Source: an uncultured Lachnospiraceae bacterium
Lineage (GTDB): Bacteria; Bacillota; Clostridia; Lachnospirales; Lachnospiraceae
Assembly (NCBI GenBank): GCA_947593655.1
Contig: CANQDS010000015.1
Coordinates: 1 to 38,180, forward strand
Reading direction: 5' to 3'
DNA length: 38,180 nucleotides
Made by a program: the position numbers and the translations under genes
Part shown: one piece after another, positions 7,160 to 16,885 of the stretch
Layout: each line of letters begins with the position of its first letter
How positions within the stretch are numbered: the first letter of the stretch is position 1
The notes under the pieces: generated by a model
Seen by the model: only the letters and a program-made list of their open reading frames with translations
Told to the model about the DNA's origin: nothing
Databases searched by the model: none

Positions 7160-7501
7160 ATGTACGCAATTTTGGCAGAAGGCGATGCCGCAGGAACCGG
7201 CGGATTACTCGGCGGCGGAATGATCGGTATGCTGATCTGGATCGTAGTGCTGTTCGGCGTGATGTATTTTCTGATGATCCGTCCGCAGAAGAAAGAGCAG
7301 CAGAAGAAAGAACTGATGTTAAAGGAAGTTGCGGTCGGCGATACCGTGCTGACCACCAGCGGATTTTACGGAACGGTCATCGATATCGCGGATGAGGATG
7401 ATATGGTTATCGTGGAGTTCGGCAGCAACAGAAACTGCCGCATCCCGATGCAGAAGGCGGCCATATCCGCGGTAGAGAAGCCGGAGGATGCACAGGCATA
7501 G
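7160..7501 (+). CDS. yajC: Preprotein translocase subunit YajC
   Basis: A 113-residue single-span membrane protein that associates with SecDF and the SecYEG translocon. A glycine-rich N-terminus (GTGGLLGGG) leads into one transmembrane helix at about residues 19-40, followed by the family signature MIRPQKKEQQKK and a cytosolic domain with VGDTVLTTSGFYGTVIDI. Length and layout are standard. GGAGG at 7148-7152 gives a good ribosome site. The repeat array separates it from its customary partner tgt, and it seems to have its own promoter. leuB begins 91 nt downstream after a GC-rich hairpin. Confidence 0.95.
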   Translation: MYAILAEGDAAGTGGLLGGGMIGMLIWIVVLFGVMYFLMIRPQKKEQQKKELMLKEVAVGDTVLTTSGFYGTVIDIADEDDMVIVEFGSNRNCRIPMQKAAISAVEKPEDAQA

Positions 7502-7523
7502 TAGGAGAACATGAGACAGACTG

Positions 7524-7552
7524 CGCCGCCCTTGGAAAGAGGGGCGGCGTTC
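7524..7552 (+). terminator. GC-rich hairpin between yajC and leuB (weak terminator or attenuator)
   Basis: CGCCGCCC (7524-7531) pairs perfectly with GGGCGGCG (7542-7549) over a 10-nt loop. It is followed only by TTCTATG, so termination would be partial; read-through into leuB is possible. Confidence 0.5.
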
Positions 7553-7592
7553 TATGAATAGGAAATCATGACAAAGAAAGAAGGATGAAAAG

Positions 7593-8693
7593 ATGGAGTT
7601 TCAGATCGGAGTGATCTCCGGCGACGGGATCGGACCGGAGATCGTCGCGGAAGCAAAGAAGGTGCTCGACCGTGTCGGGGAGAAATACGGACATACGTTT
7701 CACTATACGGAGATTTTAATGGGAGGCTGTTCGATCGATGCAAAAGGCGTTCCGCTGACCGACGAGGCGATCGAACAAGCGAAGGCAAGCGACGCCGTTT
7801 TGATGGGTTCGATCGGCGGCAACACTTCCACGTCTCCCTGGTATCGTCTTGCTCCGGAACTCCGTCCGGAAGCAGGGCTTTTGAAGCTGCGCAAATCGCT
7901 GAATCTGTTTGCGAATCTGCGCCCGGCCTACCTGTATCAGGAATTGAAAGCGGCCTGCCCGCTGCGGGACGATATTATCGGGGACGGCTTTGACATGATG
8001 ATCATGCGGGAACTGACCGGCGGCCTGTATTTCGGGGAACGGAAAACCGAGGAAAAAGACGGCGTTCTGACGGCGACCGATACGCTGACCTACAATGAGA
8101 ATGAGATCCGCCGGATTGCTAAGCGCGGCTTTGATATCGCAAGGAAGCGGAGAAAGAAAGTGACTTCCGTAGACAAGGCGAACGTTTTGGATTCTTCCCG
8201 TCTGTGGCGGAAGATCGTCGAGGAAGTCGCCAAAGATTATCCGGATGTTTCCTATGAACACATGCTGGTGGACAACTGCGCGATGCAGCTGGTCAAAGAT
8301 CCGAAGCAGTTCGACGTCATTTTAACGGAGAATATGTTTGGCGACATTTTATCGGACGAGGCGAGCATGGTAACGGGTTCCATCGGAATGCTTTCCTCCG
8401 CCAGCTTAAACGATACGAAATTCGGGCTGTATGAACCGAGCGGCGGTTCGGCACCGGATATTGCCGGGAAAGGGATCGCTAATCCGATCGCAACGATCTT
8501 AAGCGCCGCCATGATGCTGCGCTACTCCTTTGATCTGGATAAGGAAGCGGATGCGGTGGAAGCAGCGGTTTCGGGCGTCTTAAAGGAAGGATACCGCACG
8601 ATCGACATTATGCCGCAGCCAGGAGAGCCGCAGGAGGGCATTACGCAGGTCGGAACCGCAGAAATGGGCGACCGGATCGCAGAACGCATTTAG
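7593..8693 (+). CDS. leuB: 3-isopropylmalate dehydrogenase
   Basis: A 366-residue NAD-dependent oxidative decarboxylase of leucine synthesis. Family signatures include [16 protein letters not shown] at the N-terminus, [13 protein letters not shown], the substrate loop [12 protein letters not shown], catalytic K195 in [10 protein letters not shown], and [15 protein letters not shown] plus [18 protein letters not shown] near the C-terminus. The length matches the family. It heads a run with ilvD and ilvB, but leuA and leuCD are not in the window. The weak hairpin upstream could tune transcription; no leader peptide rich in leucine codons was seen. Confidence 0.96.
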   Translation: MEFQIGVISGDGIGPEIVAEAKKVLDRVGEKYGHTFHYTEILMGGCSIDAKGVPLTDEAIEQAKASDAVLMGSIGGNTSTSPWYRLAPELRPEAGLLKLRKSLNLFANLRPAYLYQELKAACPLRDDIIGDGFDMMIMRELTGGLYFGERKTEEKDGVLTATDTLTYNENEIRRIAKRGFDIARKRRKKVTSVDKANVLDSSRLWRKIVEEVAKDYPDVSYEHMLVDNCAMQLVKDPKQFDVILTENMFGDILSDEASMVTGSIGMLSSASLNDTKFGLYEPSGGSAPDIAGKGIANPIATILSAAMMLRYSFDLDKEADAVEAAVSGVLKEGYRTIDIMPQPGEPQEGITQVGTAEMGDRIAERI

Positions 8694-8745
8694 GCCGGAC
8701 AAAGAATAACAGATTTCATTTATGATAGAAAGGAAGAACAACCTC

Positions 8746-10422
8746 ATGAGAAGTGATAATGTAAAAGAAGGAATGCAGCAGGCACCGCACAGAAGCCTGT
8801 TCAATGCACTGGGATTTACCGAAGAAGAAATGAAAAAACCGATGGTCGGGATCGTAAGCTCTTATAATGAGATCGTTCCGGGACACATGAATCTGGATAA
8901 GATCGTAAACGCCGTAAAACTCGGCGTTGCGGAAGCGGGCGGCGTGCCGGTCGTATTCCCGGCGATCGCGGTGTGCGACGGCATCGCGATGGGGCATATC
9001 GGAATGAAATATTCCCTCGTAACCAGGGATCTGATCGCGGATTCGACGGAGTGCATGGCGCTCGCGCATCAGTTTGACGCGCTTGTCATGGTGCCGAACT
9101 GCGACAAGAACGTGCCGGGGCTTCTGATGGCGGCGGCGCGGATCAACGTGCCGACCGTATTTGTTTCCGGCGGACCGATGCTGGCCGGACGGGTGAAAGG
9201 GCAGAAACGCAGCCTTTCCTCGATGTTTGAAGCGGTCGGCTCTTATGCGGCGGGCACGATGACCGAAGAGGAAGTCCGTGAGTATGAGCATAACGTCTGC
9301 CCGACCTGCGGCTCCTGCTCCGGCATGTACACGGCAAACTCCATGAACTGCCTGACCGAGGCGCTGGGAATGGGGCTGCGCGGAAACGGGACGATCCCGG
9401 CGGTCTATTCCGAACGCATCAAACTGGCAAAGCACGCCGGAATGGCGGTTATGGAGATGTACCGCAAAAATATCCGTCCGAGCGACATCATGACGAAAGA
9501 CGCGATCTTAAACGCGCTGACCGTCGATATGGCGCTGGGCTGTTCCACGAATTCCATGCTGCACCTTCCGGCGATCGCCCATGAGGTCGGCTTTGATTTT
9601 GATATCAGTTTTGCCAATTCGATCAGTGAAAAAACGCCGAATCTCTGCCATCTGGCACCGGCGGGCCCGACCTACATGGAAGATTTAAACGAGGCGGGCG
9701 GCGTTTACGCGGTCATGAAGGAGCTCGCGGATATCGGCCTTCTGCATACGGACTGTATGACCGTGACCGGAAAAACAGTCGGCGAGAATATCGCGAATGC
9801 GGTCAACCGGAATCCGGAAGTCATCCGTCCGGTGGACAATCCGTACAGCAGCACCGGCGGGCTTGCCGTATTGAAAGGCAATCTTGCGCCGGATGGAAGC
9901 GTCGTTAAGCGTTCCGCTGTTGTAGAGGAAATGATGGTTCACGAAGGCCCGGCGCGCGTCTTTGACTGCGAAGAGGACGCGATCGCCGCGATCAAGGGCG
10001 GAAAGATCGTAGAAGGCGACGTTGTGGTCATCCGCTACGAAGGCCCGAAAGGCGGACCGGGAATGCGCGAGATGCTGAATCCGACTTCTGCGATCGCCGG
10101 AATGGGGCTGGGAAGTTCCGTAGCGCTGATCACGGACGGCCGTTTTTCGGGAGCGTCCCGCGGAGCTTCTATCGGCCATGTTTCCCCGGAGGCGGCGGTC
10201 GGCGGACCGATCGCGTTAGTGGAAGAGGGCGATCTGATCCGGATCAATATTCCGGAGATGACATTGACGCTTCAGGTTTCCGATGAGGAACTGGCGAAAC
10301 GGCGCGCCGCATGGCAGCCGAGAGAGCCGAAGGTAACGACCGGATACTTAAAGAGATATGCGGCACTCGTGACGTCCGGAAACCGCGGTGCGGTTCTGGA
10401 ACTGCCGAAACAGGGAGAATAG
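8746..10422 (+). CDS. ilvD: Dihydroxy-acid dehydratase
   Basis: A 558-residue iron-sulfur enzyme of valine/isoleucine synthesis that dehydrates 2,3-dihydroxy acids. Cluster ligand candidates are C119 in CDKNVPG and C185/C188/C191 in CPTCGSC. The position where some dehydratases carry a further cysteine reads [10 protein letters not shown] here, which is usual for the clostridial/archaeal branch. The C-terminal [11 protein letters not shown] and [14 protein letters not shown] are conserved. ATG 8746 fits the family N-terminus ([11 protein letters not shown]) and has AGGAAG (8731-8736) 9 nt upstream; the in-frame ATG at 8722 precedes that site. Confidence 0.96.
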   Translation: MRSDNVKEGMQQAPHRSLFNALGFTEEEMKKPMVGIVSSYNEIVPGHMNLDKIVNAVKLGVAEAGGVPVVFPAIAVCDGIAMGHIGMKYSLVTRDLIADSTECMALAHQFDALVMVPNCDKNVPGLLMAAARINVPTVFVSGGPMLAGRVKGQKRSLSSMFEAVGSYAAGTMTEEEVREYEHNVCPTCGSCSGMYTANSMNCLTEALGMGLRGNGTIPAVYSERIKLAKHAGMAVMEMYRKNIRPSDIMTKDAILNALTVDMALGCSTNSMLHLPAIAHEVGFDFDISFANSISEKTPNLCHLAPAGPTYMEDLNEAGGVYAVMKELADIGLLHTDCMTVTGKTVGENIANAVNRNPEVIRPVDNPYSSTGGLAVLKGNLAPDGSVVKRSAVVEEMMVHEGPARVFDCEEDAIAAIKGGKIVEGDVVVIRYEGPKGGPGMREMLNPTSAIAGMGLGSSVALITDGRFSGASRGASIGHVSPEAAVGGPIALVEEGDLIRINIPEMTLTLQVSDEELAKRRAAWQPREPKVTTGYLKRYAALVTSGNRGAVLELPKQGE

Positions 10423-10458
10423 AATCACAGATTACGAAATAGATTAGGGGATTGGAAA

Positions 10459-12147
10459 ATGCAGCTGACAGGAGCACAGATCATTGTTGAATGTTTAAAA
10501 GAGCAGGGCGTGGATACCGTGTTCGGCTATCCGGGCGGCGCAATATTAAATGTATATGATGAACTTTATAAGCACAGGGACGAGATCCGGCATGTGCTGA
10601 CGTCCCATGAGCAGGGAGCTTCCCATGCGGCGGACGGGTATGCCAGAAGCACCGGAAAAGTCGGAGTCTGTCTGGCAACCTCCGGACCGGGAGCGACCAA
10701 TCTGGTCACGGGCATCGCTACCGCCTATATGGATTCGGTTCCGATCGTGGCGATCACCTGCAACGTCAATGTCCCGCTGCTGGGGAAAGACAGCTTTCAG
10801 GAGATCGATATTGCCGGGATCACAATGCCGGTTACCAAACATAATTTTATCGTTAAAGATGCGGCCAATCTGGCGGACACCATCCGCCGCGCCTTTTCGA
10901 TCGCGAGGAAAGGGCGTCCGGGCCCGGTTCTGGTGGATATTCCGAAGGATGTAACCTCGAACAAGGCGGAATATGAGCCGAAAGAGCCGGTAATCCCGGA
11001 ACCGGTATCTTCCACGATCCGGACGGAAGATATTGAACGGGCCGCAGCGATGATCGAAAAATCCAAAAAGCCGTTCGTCTTTGTCGGCGGCGGCGCGGTC
11101 ATTTCCGGGGCAAGCGAAGAATTAAAGAAATTCGTCGAACTAGCGGACGCTCCGGTGTGCGATACCCTGATGGGGAAAGGCGCGTTTGACGGTACAGACC
11201 GGCGCTATACGGGAATGCTCGGAATGCACGGCACCAAAACTTCGAACCTCGGAGTCAGCGAATGCGATCTTCTGATCGCGGTCGGCGTGCGCTTTTCCGA
11301 CCGTGTGCTCGGAAACGCGAAGAAATTCGCCGAACAGGCGCTGATCCTGCAGCTCGACGTGGATCCGGCGGAGATCAATAAGAACATTCCGGCGGACGCG
11401 AGCATCATCGGCGACGTCAATGAGATCTTGAAGCGTCTGAACGCGCGGCTTGACAGACAGGAGCATACCAGATGGATGGAACATCTGGAAGAATATAAAA
11501 AGCAGTTCCCGCTGGTCTGCCCGGAGGGATTCAACGGCCCGTACCTGATCAAAAAGATCTATGAAATGGTAAAAGGCGATGCGATCATGGTAACGGAAGT
11601 CGGGCAGCATCAGATGTGGACCGCGCAGTATTACCAGTATAAAAACCCGCGCACCCTGCTTTCTTCCGGCGGACTCGGAACGATGGGTTACGGGCTTGGC
11701 GCGGCGATCGGCGCCCAGACGGCCAATCCAAACCGTCAGGTCATCAATATCGCGGGGGACGGCTGTTTCCGCATGAATATGAACGAACTGGCGACAGCAG
11801 TCCGGGAAAAGCTGCCGCTGATCGAAGTCATTGTCAATAACCACGTTCTGGGAATGGTGCGCCAGTGGCAGACGCTGTTTTACGAAGGGCACTATTCGGC
11901 GACTGTGCTGGACGACGGCGTGGATTTCGTAAAGCTGGCGGAAGCGCTCGGCGCAGATGCGCGGCGCGTAACGACAAGAGAAGAATTTGAAGCGGTGTTT
12001 GCGGAGGCGCTAGCGTGCAGAACACCGTTTGTGATCGACTGCATCATCGATCCTGACGATAAGGTCTGGCCGATGGTCGCACCGGGAAGTCCGATCGACG
12101 AAGCGTTTGACGAGAAGGATTATGAGGCGGGAACGCATAGTTTTTAG
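10459..12147 (+). CDS. ilvB: Acetolactate synthase large (catalytic) subunit
   Basis: A 562-residue thiamine diphosphate enzyme that condenses pyruvate into acetolactate (or with 2-oxobutyrate) at the start of branched-chain synthesis. The catalytic glutamate is E51 in TSHEQGASHAADGYAR. The diphosphate-binding motif starts GDG at 433-435 and ends with VIVNN. The FAD-region motifs GRPGPVLVDIPKDVT and GMLGMHGT are present. The spacing of 36 nt from ilvD suggests one transcript. The regulatory small subunit gene ilvN does not follow, as a promoter for serC begins at the stop codon; ilvN must lie elsewhere if present. Confidence 0.95.
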   Translation: MQLTGAQIIVECLKEQGVDTVFGYPGGAILNVYDELYKHRDEIRHVLTSHEQGASHAADGYARSTGKVGVCLATSGPGATNLVTGIATAYMDSVPIVAITCNVNVPLLGKDSFQEIDIAGITMPVTKHNFIVKDAANLADTIRRAFSIARKGRPGPVLVDIPKDVTSNKAEYEPKEPVIPEPVSSTIRTEDIERAAAMIEKSKKPFVFVGGGAVISGASEELKKFVELADAPVCDTLMGKGAFDGTDRRYTGMLGMHGTKTSNLGVSECDLLIAVGVRFSDRVLGNAKKFAEQALILQLDVDPAEINKNIPADASIIGDVNEILKRLNARLDRQEHTRWMEHLEEYKKQFPLVCPEGFNGPYLIKKIYEMVKGDAIMVTEVGQHQMWTAQYYQYKNPRTLLSSGGLGTMGYGLGAAIGAQTANPNRQVINIAGDGCFRMNMNELATAVREKLPLIEVIVNNHVLGMVRQWQTLFYEGHYSATVLDDGVDFVKLAEALGADARRVTTREEFEAVFAEALACRTPFVIDCIIDPDDKVWPMVAPGSPIDEAFDEKDYEAGTHSF

Positions 12148-12174
12148 TTGACAAATTTTTCAGAATTGTATAAG
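12148..12174 (+). promoter_or_regulatory. serC promoter, abutting the ilvB stop codon
   Basis: TTGACA (12148-12153) is a consensus -35 directly after the ilvB TAG. The -10 is either TATAAG (12169-12174, 15-bp spacer) or TAAGTT (12171-12176, 17-bp spacer). The leader repeat starts 15-20 nt further on. Confidence 0.65.
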
Positions 12175-12190
12175 TTAGTGTAGTGGAAAA

Positions 12191-12287
12191 GGAGCCTGGT
12201 ACTGTCCCGCGAACGGAGTGAACGGATGACAGTACTGGCATCCGACAGTCTGAGTCAGATATAAAACTTATGTTTATAAGAGGAGGA
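12191..12287 (+). repeat. Leader repeat, copy 2 (upstream of serC)
   Basis: Same element as 1176-1271. The P1 arms are identical to the other copies; the P1 loop carries GTGAACGGAT. The third hairpin (TATAAAAC / GTTTATA) has one bulged A. The copy ends in AGGAGGA, which is the serC ribosome site. Confidence 0.85.
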
Positions 12288-12296
12288 AGTGCAAAA

Positions 12297-13379
12297 ATGA
12301 GCAGAGTTTACAATTTTTCCGCGGGACCTGCAGTACTGCCGGAAGAGGTGCTGAAGGAAGCGGCGGATGAGATGATGGATTACCGGGGCTGCGGCATGTC
12401 CGTAATGGAGATGAGCCACCGTTCCAAGGTATATGATACGATCATTAAGGAAGCGGAACAGGATCTGCGCGATCTGATGAAGATCCCGGACAATTATAAG
12501 GTGCTGTTTTTACAGGGCGGGGCGTCCCAGCAGTTTGCGGCAATCCCGATGAACCTGATGAAGAACCGCAAGGCCGGATATATCGTCACCGGACAGTGGG
12601 CGAAGAAGGCTTATCAGGAAGCGAAGATTTACGGGGAGGCGGTGGAACTGGCGTCTTCCGCAGATCAGACGTTTTCCTATATCCCGGACTGCTCCGATCT
12701 GGACATTCCGGACGATCTGGACTATGTTTACATCTGTGAAAACAATACGATCTACGGCACGAAGTACAAGACGCTGCCGAATACCAAGGGAAAGACGCTG
12801 GTAGCGGACGTTTCTTCCTGCTTCTTATCGGAGCCGGTGGACGTGGAGAAATACGGCGTGATCTACGGCGGCGTGCAGAAGAACATCGGCCCGGCCGGCG
12901 TGGTGATCGTGATCATCCGCGAGGATCTGATCACGGACGACGTGCTTCCGGGAACCCCGACCATGTTAAAATACAAGATCCATGCGGATAATGATTCGCT
13001 TTACAATACGCCGCCGTGCTACGGCATTTACATCTGCGGCAAAGTGTTCAAATGGCTGAAGAAGATGGGCGGGCTGGAAGTCATGAAGCAGCGCAATATC
13101 GAAAAGGCGCAGATTCTTTATGATTTTCTCGACCAGAGCAGCCTCTTTAAAGGAACCGTGCGCAAAGAGGACCGTTCTTTGATGAACGTGCCGTTTGTAA
13201 CAGGAAACGACGAGCTGGATGCGAAGTTTGTCAAGGAAGCGAAGGAAGCGGGCTTTGAGAACCTGAAAGGCCACCGTACCGTAGGCGGCATGAGGGCTTC
13301 CATCTACAATGCAATGCCGAAAGAGGGCGTGGAGAAGCTGGTCGCTTTCATGAAGAAGTTTGAAGAGGAAAATGCATAA
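12297..13379 (+). CDS. serC: Phosphoserine aminotransferase
   Basis: A 360-residue PLP enzyme converting 3-phosphohydroxypyruvate and glutamate to phosphoserine, the second step of serine synthesis. The N-terminal VYNFSAGPAVLPEEVL is the family opening, and the Schiff-base lysine is K195 in GGVQKNIGPAG. GHRTVGGMRASIYNAM near the C-terminus is conserved. ATG 12297 is chosen because AGGAGG (12281-12286) is 10 nt upstream; an in-frame ATG at 12270 lies inside the leader repeat before that site. serA follows 26 nt later, so the two enzymes are co-transcribed, and the leader repeat would influence both. Confidence 0.96.
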   Translation: MSRVYNFSAGPAVLPEEVLKEAADEMMDYRGCGMSVMEMSHRSKVYDTIIKEAEQDLRDLMKIPDNYKVLFLQGGASQQFAAIPMNLMKNRKAGYIVTGQWAKKAYQEAKIYGEAVELASSADQTFSYIPDCSDLDIPDDLDYVYICENNTIYGTKYKTLPNTKGKTLVADVSSCFLSEPVDVEKYGVIYGGVQKNIGPAGVVIVIIREDLITDDVLPGTPTMLKYKIHADNDSLYNTPPCYGIYICGKVFKWLKKMGGLEVMKQRNIEKAQILYDFLDQSSLFKGTVRKEDRSLMNVPFVTGNDELDAKFVKEAKEAGFENLKGHRTVGGMRASIYNAMPKEGVEKLVAFMKKFEEENA

Positions 13380-13405
13380 GGATTGGTATCAGGAAGGAAA
13401 GCAGT

Positions 13406-14569
13406 ATGTTTAAATATCATTGTTTAAATCCGATCGCAAGCGTAGGACTGGATTTGTTTTCGGATCAGTACCAGAAGGTAAAGGATGTTAAGGGAGCGGA
13501 TGCGGTGCTCGTCCGGAGCGCGGCCATGCACGATATGGAGCTTCCGGATTCCCTGCTTGCGGTTGCGCGCGCAGGGGCGGGCGTCAACAATATCCCGCTG
13601 GAGAAGTGCGCGGAGAAAGGAATCGTTGTATTTAATACGCCGGGCGCGAATGCAAACGGCGTAAAGGAACTGGTATTTGCGGGAATGTTCTATGCTTCCC
13701 GTGATATTGTCGGCGGGATCGAATGGTGCTTAGACAACCAGTCCGACGACAACATCGCCAAAACCGCGGAGAAGCAGAAGAAGAATTTCGCGGGAACCGA
13801 GATCTCCGGCAAGAAGCTGGGGGTTATCGGCTTGGGCGCGATCGGCGTACTGGTAGCAAACGCCGCAACCCATCTGGGAATGGACGTCTATGGATATGAT
13901 CCGTATATTTCCGTAAACGCTGCCTGGAACTTGTCCAGAAGCGTCAAGCATATCAGCAACGTAGACGATATTTACCGGGAGTGCGATTTTATCACGATCC
14001 ACGTTCCGCTTCTGGATTCCACCAGAAAGATGATCAATGCCGAGTCGATCGCGCTGATGAAGCCGACCGCGATCCTTTTGAATTTTGCAAGGGATCTTCT
14101 GGTCGATGAGGAAGCGGTCGTAGATGCGCTGGCGGCGGGAAAGATCAAGAAATATGTCTCGGATTTCCCGAATACGACGACGGTCGGCGCAAGAGGCTGT
14201 ATCGTAACGCCGCATCTGGGCGCGTCCACGGCGGAATCCGAAGATAACTGCGCGATCATGGCAGTGCGCGAAGTGCGCGATTATCTGGAAAACGGAAACA
14301 TTATCCACTCCGTGAACTTCCCGGACTGCAATATGGGCGCCTGCCAGAGTGCGGGACGTATTGCGGTCATGCATAAGAACAGCAAGGGAATGATCGGCCA
14401 GTACACGACCGTTTTAGGCGAAGCGGATATTAACGTATCCGATATGACGAACAAAGGAAAAGGCGATTATGCATACGCGCTGATGGATGTGGATTCTCCG
14501 GTTACGGAGGAAGTCATCGAGAAGCTGCGCGCGATCAAAGGCGTGCTGCGCGTGCGCGTGATCCAGTAG
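13406..14569 (+). CDS. serA: D-3-phosphoglycerate dehydrogenase with C-terminal ACT-like domain
   Basis: A 387-residue NAD-dependent D-2-hydroxyacid dehydrogenase catalysing the first committed step of serine synthesis. It has the NAD motif GLGAIG near residue 143, an active-site region NFARDLLVDEEAV (Asn replaces the Ser/Thr often seen just before), and the histidine in VTPHLGASTAESE. Residues from about 325 (GMIGQYTTVLGEADINVSDM) form a short ACT domain, usually the serine feedback site. This short form is common in clostridia. Pairing with serC supports the assignment over other hydroxyacid dehydrogenases. Confidence 0.93.
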   Translation: MFKYHCLNPIASVGLDLFSDQYQKVKDVKGADAVLVRSAAMHDMELPDSLLAVARAGAGVNNIPLEKCAEKGIVVFNTPGANANGVKELVFAGMFYASRDIVGGIEWCLDNQSDDNIAKTAEKQKKNFAGTEISGKKLGVIGLGAIGVLVANAATHLGMDVYGYDPYISVNAAWNLSRSVKHISNVDDIYRECDFITIHVPLLDSTRKMINAESIALMKPTAILLNFARDLLVDEEAVVDALAAGKIKKYVSDFPNTTTVGARGCIVTPHLGASTAESEDNCAIMAVREVRDYLENGNIIHSVNFPDCNMGACQSAGRIAVMHKNSKGMIGQYTTVLGEADINVSDMTNKGKGDYAYALMDVDSPVTEEVIEKLRAIKGVLRVRVIQ

Positions 14570-14583
14570 GCTTAGGAGAGATT

Positions 14584-15840
14584 ATGGCAGATATCAGACC
14601 GTTTTTCTGTGTGCGTCCGGCCGCGGAAAAAGCAGGAAAAGTTGCGGCCCTTCCCTATGATGTGTACAACCGGAAGGAAGCAAAGGCCGTGGTGGAGAAA
14701 AATCCGCAGTCTTTTCTGGCGATCGACCGCGCGGAAACGCAGTTTCCGGACGATGTGGATACGTATGCGCCGGAAGTTTACCGGAAGGCGGGGCAGATGC
14801 TTCAAGAGTGGATCAAGGACGGCACGTTTATCCGGGACGGCAGAAAATGTTATTATATTTACGAACTGACGATGGACGGCAGGACGCAGACCGGGATCGT
14901 GGCCTGCGCCTCCATCGACGATTATGCGGGCAATACGATCAAAAAGCATGAAAATACGCGGGCGGATAAGGAAGAAGACCGGATCCGCCATGTAGATGCC
15001 TGCAATGCGCAGACCGGGCCGATCTTTCTGGCGTACCGCGCAGATTCGACGATCCGTGAGGTTGTCGCAGAAGCGAAAAAAGGCGCGCCTCTTTATGATT
15101 TCGTATCAGAAGACGGGATTCGCCACCGGGTATTCGCGGTTGCGGACGATGTGCAGATCGCGGCGGTTTCGCAGGCTTTTGCCGAGATGGATTCGATTTA
15201 TATCGCGGACGGCCATCACCGCGCGGCTTCCGCGGTAAAAGTCGGGCTGAAACGGCGCGGGGAGCATCCGGATTACGACGGAACGGAGGAATTTAACTAT
15301 TTCCTGTCGGTTCTGTTTCCGGATGAAGAGCTTCTGATCATGGATTACAACAGAGTCGTCAAAGACTTAAACGGGATGACGGAAGCGGAATTTCTGGCGC
15401 GGATGAAGGAACTGTTTGCGGTCGAAAGCTTGGGAAATATTCCGGAAGAAGAACTGGAACAGGCGGCGAGGCCGAAGCGCAAGGGGCAGTTTTCCCTGTT
15501 TCTGGGCGGACAGTGGTACTGCTGCACCATGAAACCGGAAGATATTCCGGACGATCCGGTGGACGGACTGGATGTTTCGGTGCTGCAGAATGTCCTGCTG
15601 GGGCCGGTGCTGGGCATCGGAGATCCGAAAACGGATCAGCGCATCGATTTCGTGGGCGGGATCCGCGGCATGAAGGAATTAAAGCGGCGCTGCGGGGAAG
15701 ATGCGGCGGCGGCGTTTGCGATGTATCCGACTTCGATCGAAGAACTGTTTGCCGTGGCGGATGCGGGGCTTTTGATGCCTCCGAAGTCCACCTGGTTTGA
15801 ACCGAAGCTGCGCAGCGGTTTATTTATTCACGAGATCTGA
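14584..15840 (+). CDS. DUF1015 family protein
   Basis: A 418-residue soluble protein of the DUF1015 family, recognised by the opening IRPFFCVRPAAEKAGKVAAL, the motif AIDRAETQFP, EDRIRHVDACNAQTGPIFLAY, and the strongly conserved YIADGHHRAASA near residue 205. No biochemical function is established for the family that I can cite. It starts 14 nt after serA with a good TTAGGAGAG ribosome site, so it belongs to the serC-serA transcript. This linkage is recurrent in clostridial genomes as I recall, and it suggests a role linked to phosphoserine or serine metabolism; that role is inference. Confidence 0.88.
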   Translation: MADIRPFFCVRPAAEKAGKVAALPYDVYNRKEAKAVVEKNPQSFLAIDRAETQFPDDVDTYAPEVYRKAGQMLQEWIKDGTFIRDGRKCYYIYELTMDGRTQTGIVACASIDDYAGNTIKKHENTRADKEEDRIRHVDACNAQTGPIFLAYRADSTIREVVAEAKKGAPLYDFVSEDGIRHRVFAVADDVQIAAVSQAFAEMDSIYIADGHHRAASAVKVGLKRRGEHPDYDGTEEFNYFLSVLFPDEELLIMDYNRVVKDLNGMTEAEFLARMKELFAVESLGNIPEEELEQAARPKRKGQFSLFLGGQWYCCTMKPEDIPDDPVDGLDVSVLQNVLLGPVLGIGDPKTDQRIDFVGGIRGMKELKRRCGEDAAAAFAMYPTSIEELFAVADAGLLMPPKSTWFEPKLRSGLFIHEI

Positions 15841-15894
15841 CAGCCGCAGTATTGTCCTGTGGACAGGCGTTTGTAGACAGATAGGAGGAAAATC

Positions 15895-16782
15895 ATGCTC
15901 CTAAGTTATGTTTTAACGGAATTGAATACCGAAGAGGCGGTGATCGAGCAGCTGGTGGAGAATCCCGGCATTATCCGGACTTATCTGGAGCGGATCATGC
16001 CGTCGCTTCTGGGCTTTTTGATCCAGGTGATCCTGACGATCATCGTGCTTCTGGTGGGAAGCCGGATCATAAAGCTTCTGGTGCGTATGCTGGGGAAATC
16101 CTTGGAGCGGGGGAATGCGGAGAAAGGCGTGATCACCTTCCTGTGCTCGCTTTTGAAGTATGCGCTCTATTTTGTGCTGGTCATGATCGTGCTTTCGCAG
16201 TTCGGCGTAACCGCCGGTTCAGTCGTTGCGGTCTTAGGTTCCGCCGGACTGACCGCAGGACTGGCCCTGCAGGGCAGTCTGGCCAACTTTGCCGGGGGCG
16301 TGCTGATCCTGTTATTGAAGCCGTTTGTCGTGGGCGATTACATCGTGGAAAACAGCGGGAAGCAGGAAGGGACGGTTTCGGAGATTTCGATCTTTTATAC
16401 GAAGCTGCTGACGCCGGACAATAAGCTGATCCTGATTCCGAACGGCACGCTTTCAAATACGATCATTACCAATGTGACGCATATGGAGAAGCGGCGGATC
16501 GACCTTCTGGTCGGAGTCGCGTATGATTCCGATCTGGCGAACGTCAAAAAGATCCTGCGGCAGCTCGTGGAAGAGGATGAAGCTGTTTTAAAGACGGAAC
16601 CGATCGATGTCTTTGTATCGGAGCTCGGGGACAGCAGCATCCAGATGGGCGTCCGTTTCTGGGTTGGAAAGGATCATTACTGGGAAACCAAATGGAGGCT
16701 GACGGAGAAGATCAAGAACCGGTTTGATGAAAACGGTGTCTCGATCCCGTTCCCGCAGCTGGATGTGCAGCTGAAAAATTAA
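15895..16782 (+). CDS. Small-conductance mechanosensitive channel (MscS family)
   Basis: A 295-residue membrane protein with an N-terminal amphipathic segment, three predicted transmembrane helices (about 40-62, 80-105 and 110-140) and a cytosolic beta/alpha vestibule. The pore-lining TM3 region SAGLTAGLALQGSLANFAGG with small residues spaced for helix packing, followed by GVLILLLKPFVVGDYI, is the MscS signature. It releases solutes on hypo-osmotic shock. AGGAGG at 15883-15888 gives the start. A bidirectional terminator follows, closing the unit that began at serC. Confidence 0.93.
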   Translation: MLLSYVLTELNTEEAVIEQLVENPGIIRTYLERIMPSLLGFLIQVILTIIVLLVGSRIIKLLVRMLGKSLERGNAEKGVITFLCSLLKYALYFVLVMIVLSQFGVTAGSVVAVLGSAGLTAGLALQGSLANFAGGVLILLLKPFVVGDYIVENSGKQEGTVSEISIFYTKLLTPDNKLILIPNGTLSNTIITNVTHMEKRRIDLLVGVAYDSDLANVKKILRQLVEEDEAVLKTEPIDVFVSELGDSSIQMGVRFWVGKDHYWETKWRLTEKIKNRFDENGVSIPFPQLDVQLKN

Positions 16783-16798
16783 ATTCAGAAAAAACAGC

Positions 16799-16862
16799 GG
16801 GGCTGTCGCTTTAACGAATGTGAGCATATCAATGAGAGTTCGTGAAGCGGCAGCTCCTTTTT
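16799..16862. terminator. Terminator between mscS and larC (convergent genes)
   Basis: The arm at 16799-16811 (GGGGCTGTCGCTT) pairs with 16845-16857 (AAGCGGCAGCTCC) through G-U wobbles, with a further inner AACGAA/TTCGT pairing, followed by TTTTT on the plus strand. It can serve mscS and perhaps larC from the other side. Confidence 0.65.
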
Positions 16863-16885
16863 ATATACGAAAGATTTTTACACGG

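Noticed and set aside
12148-12296. T-box riboswitch upstream of serC
   Set aside because: The leader is too short, and there is no T-box consensus (AGGGTGGNACCGCG type) or terminator. The sequence is the leader repeat found also before unrelated genes.
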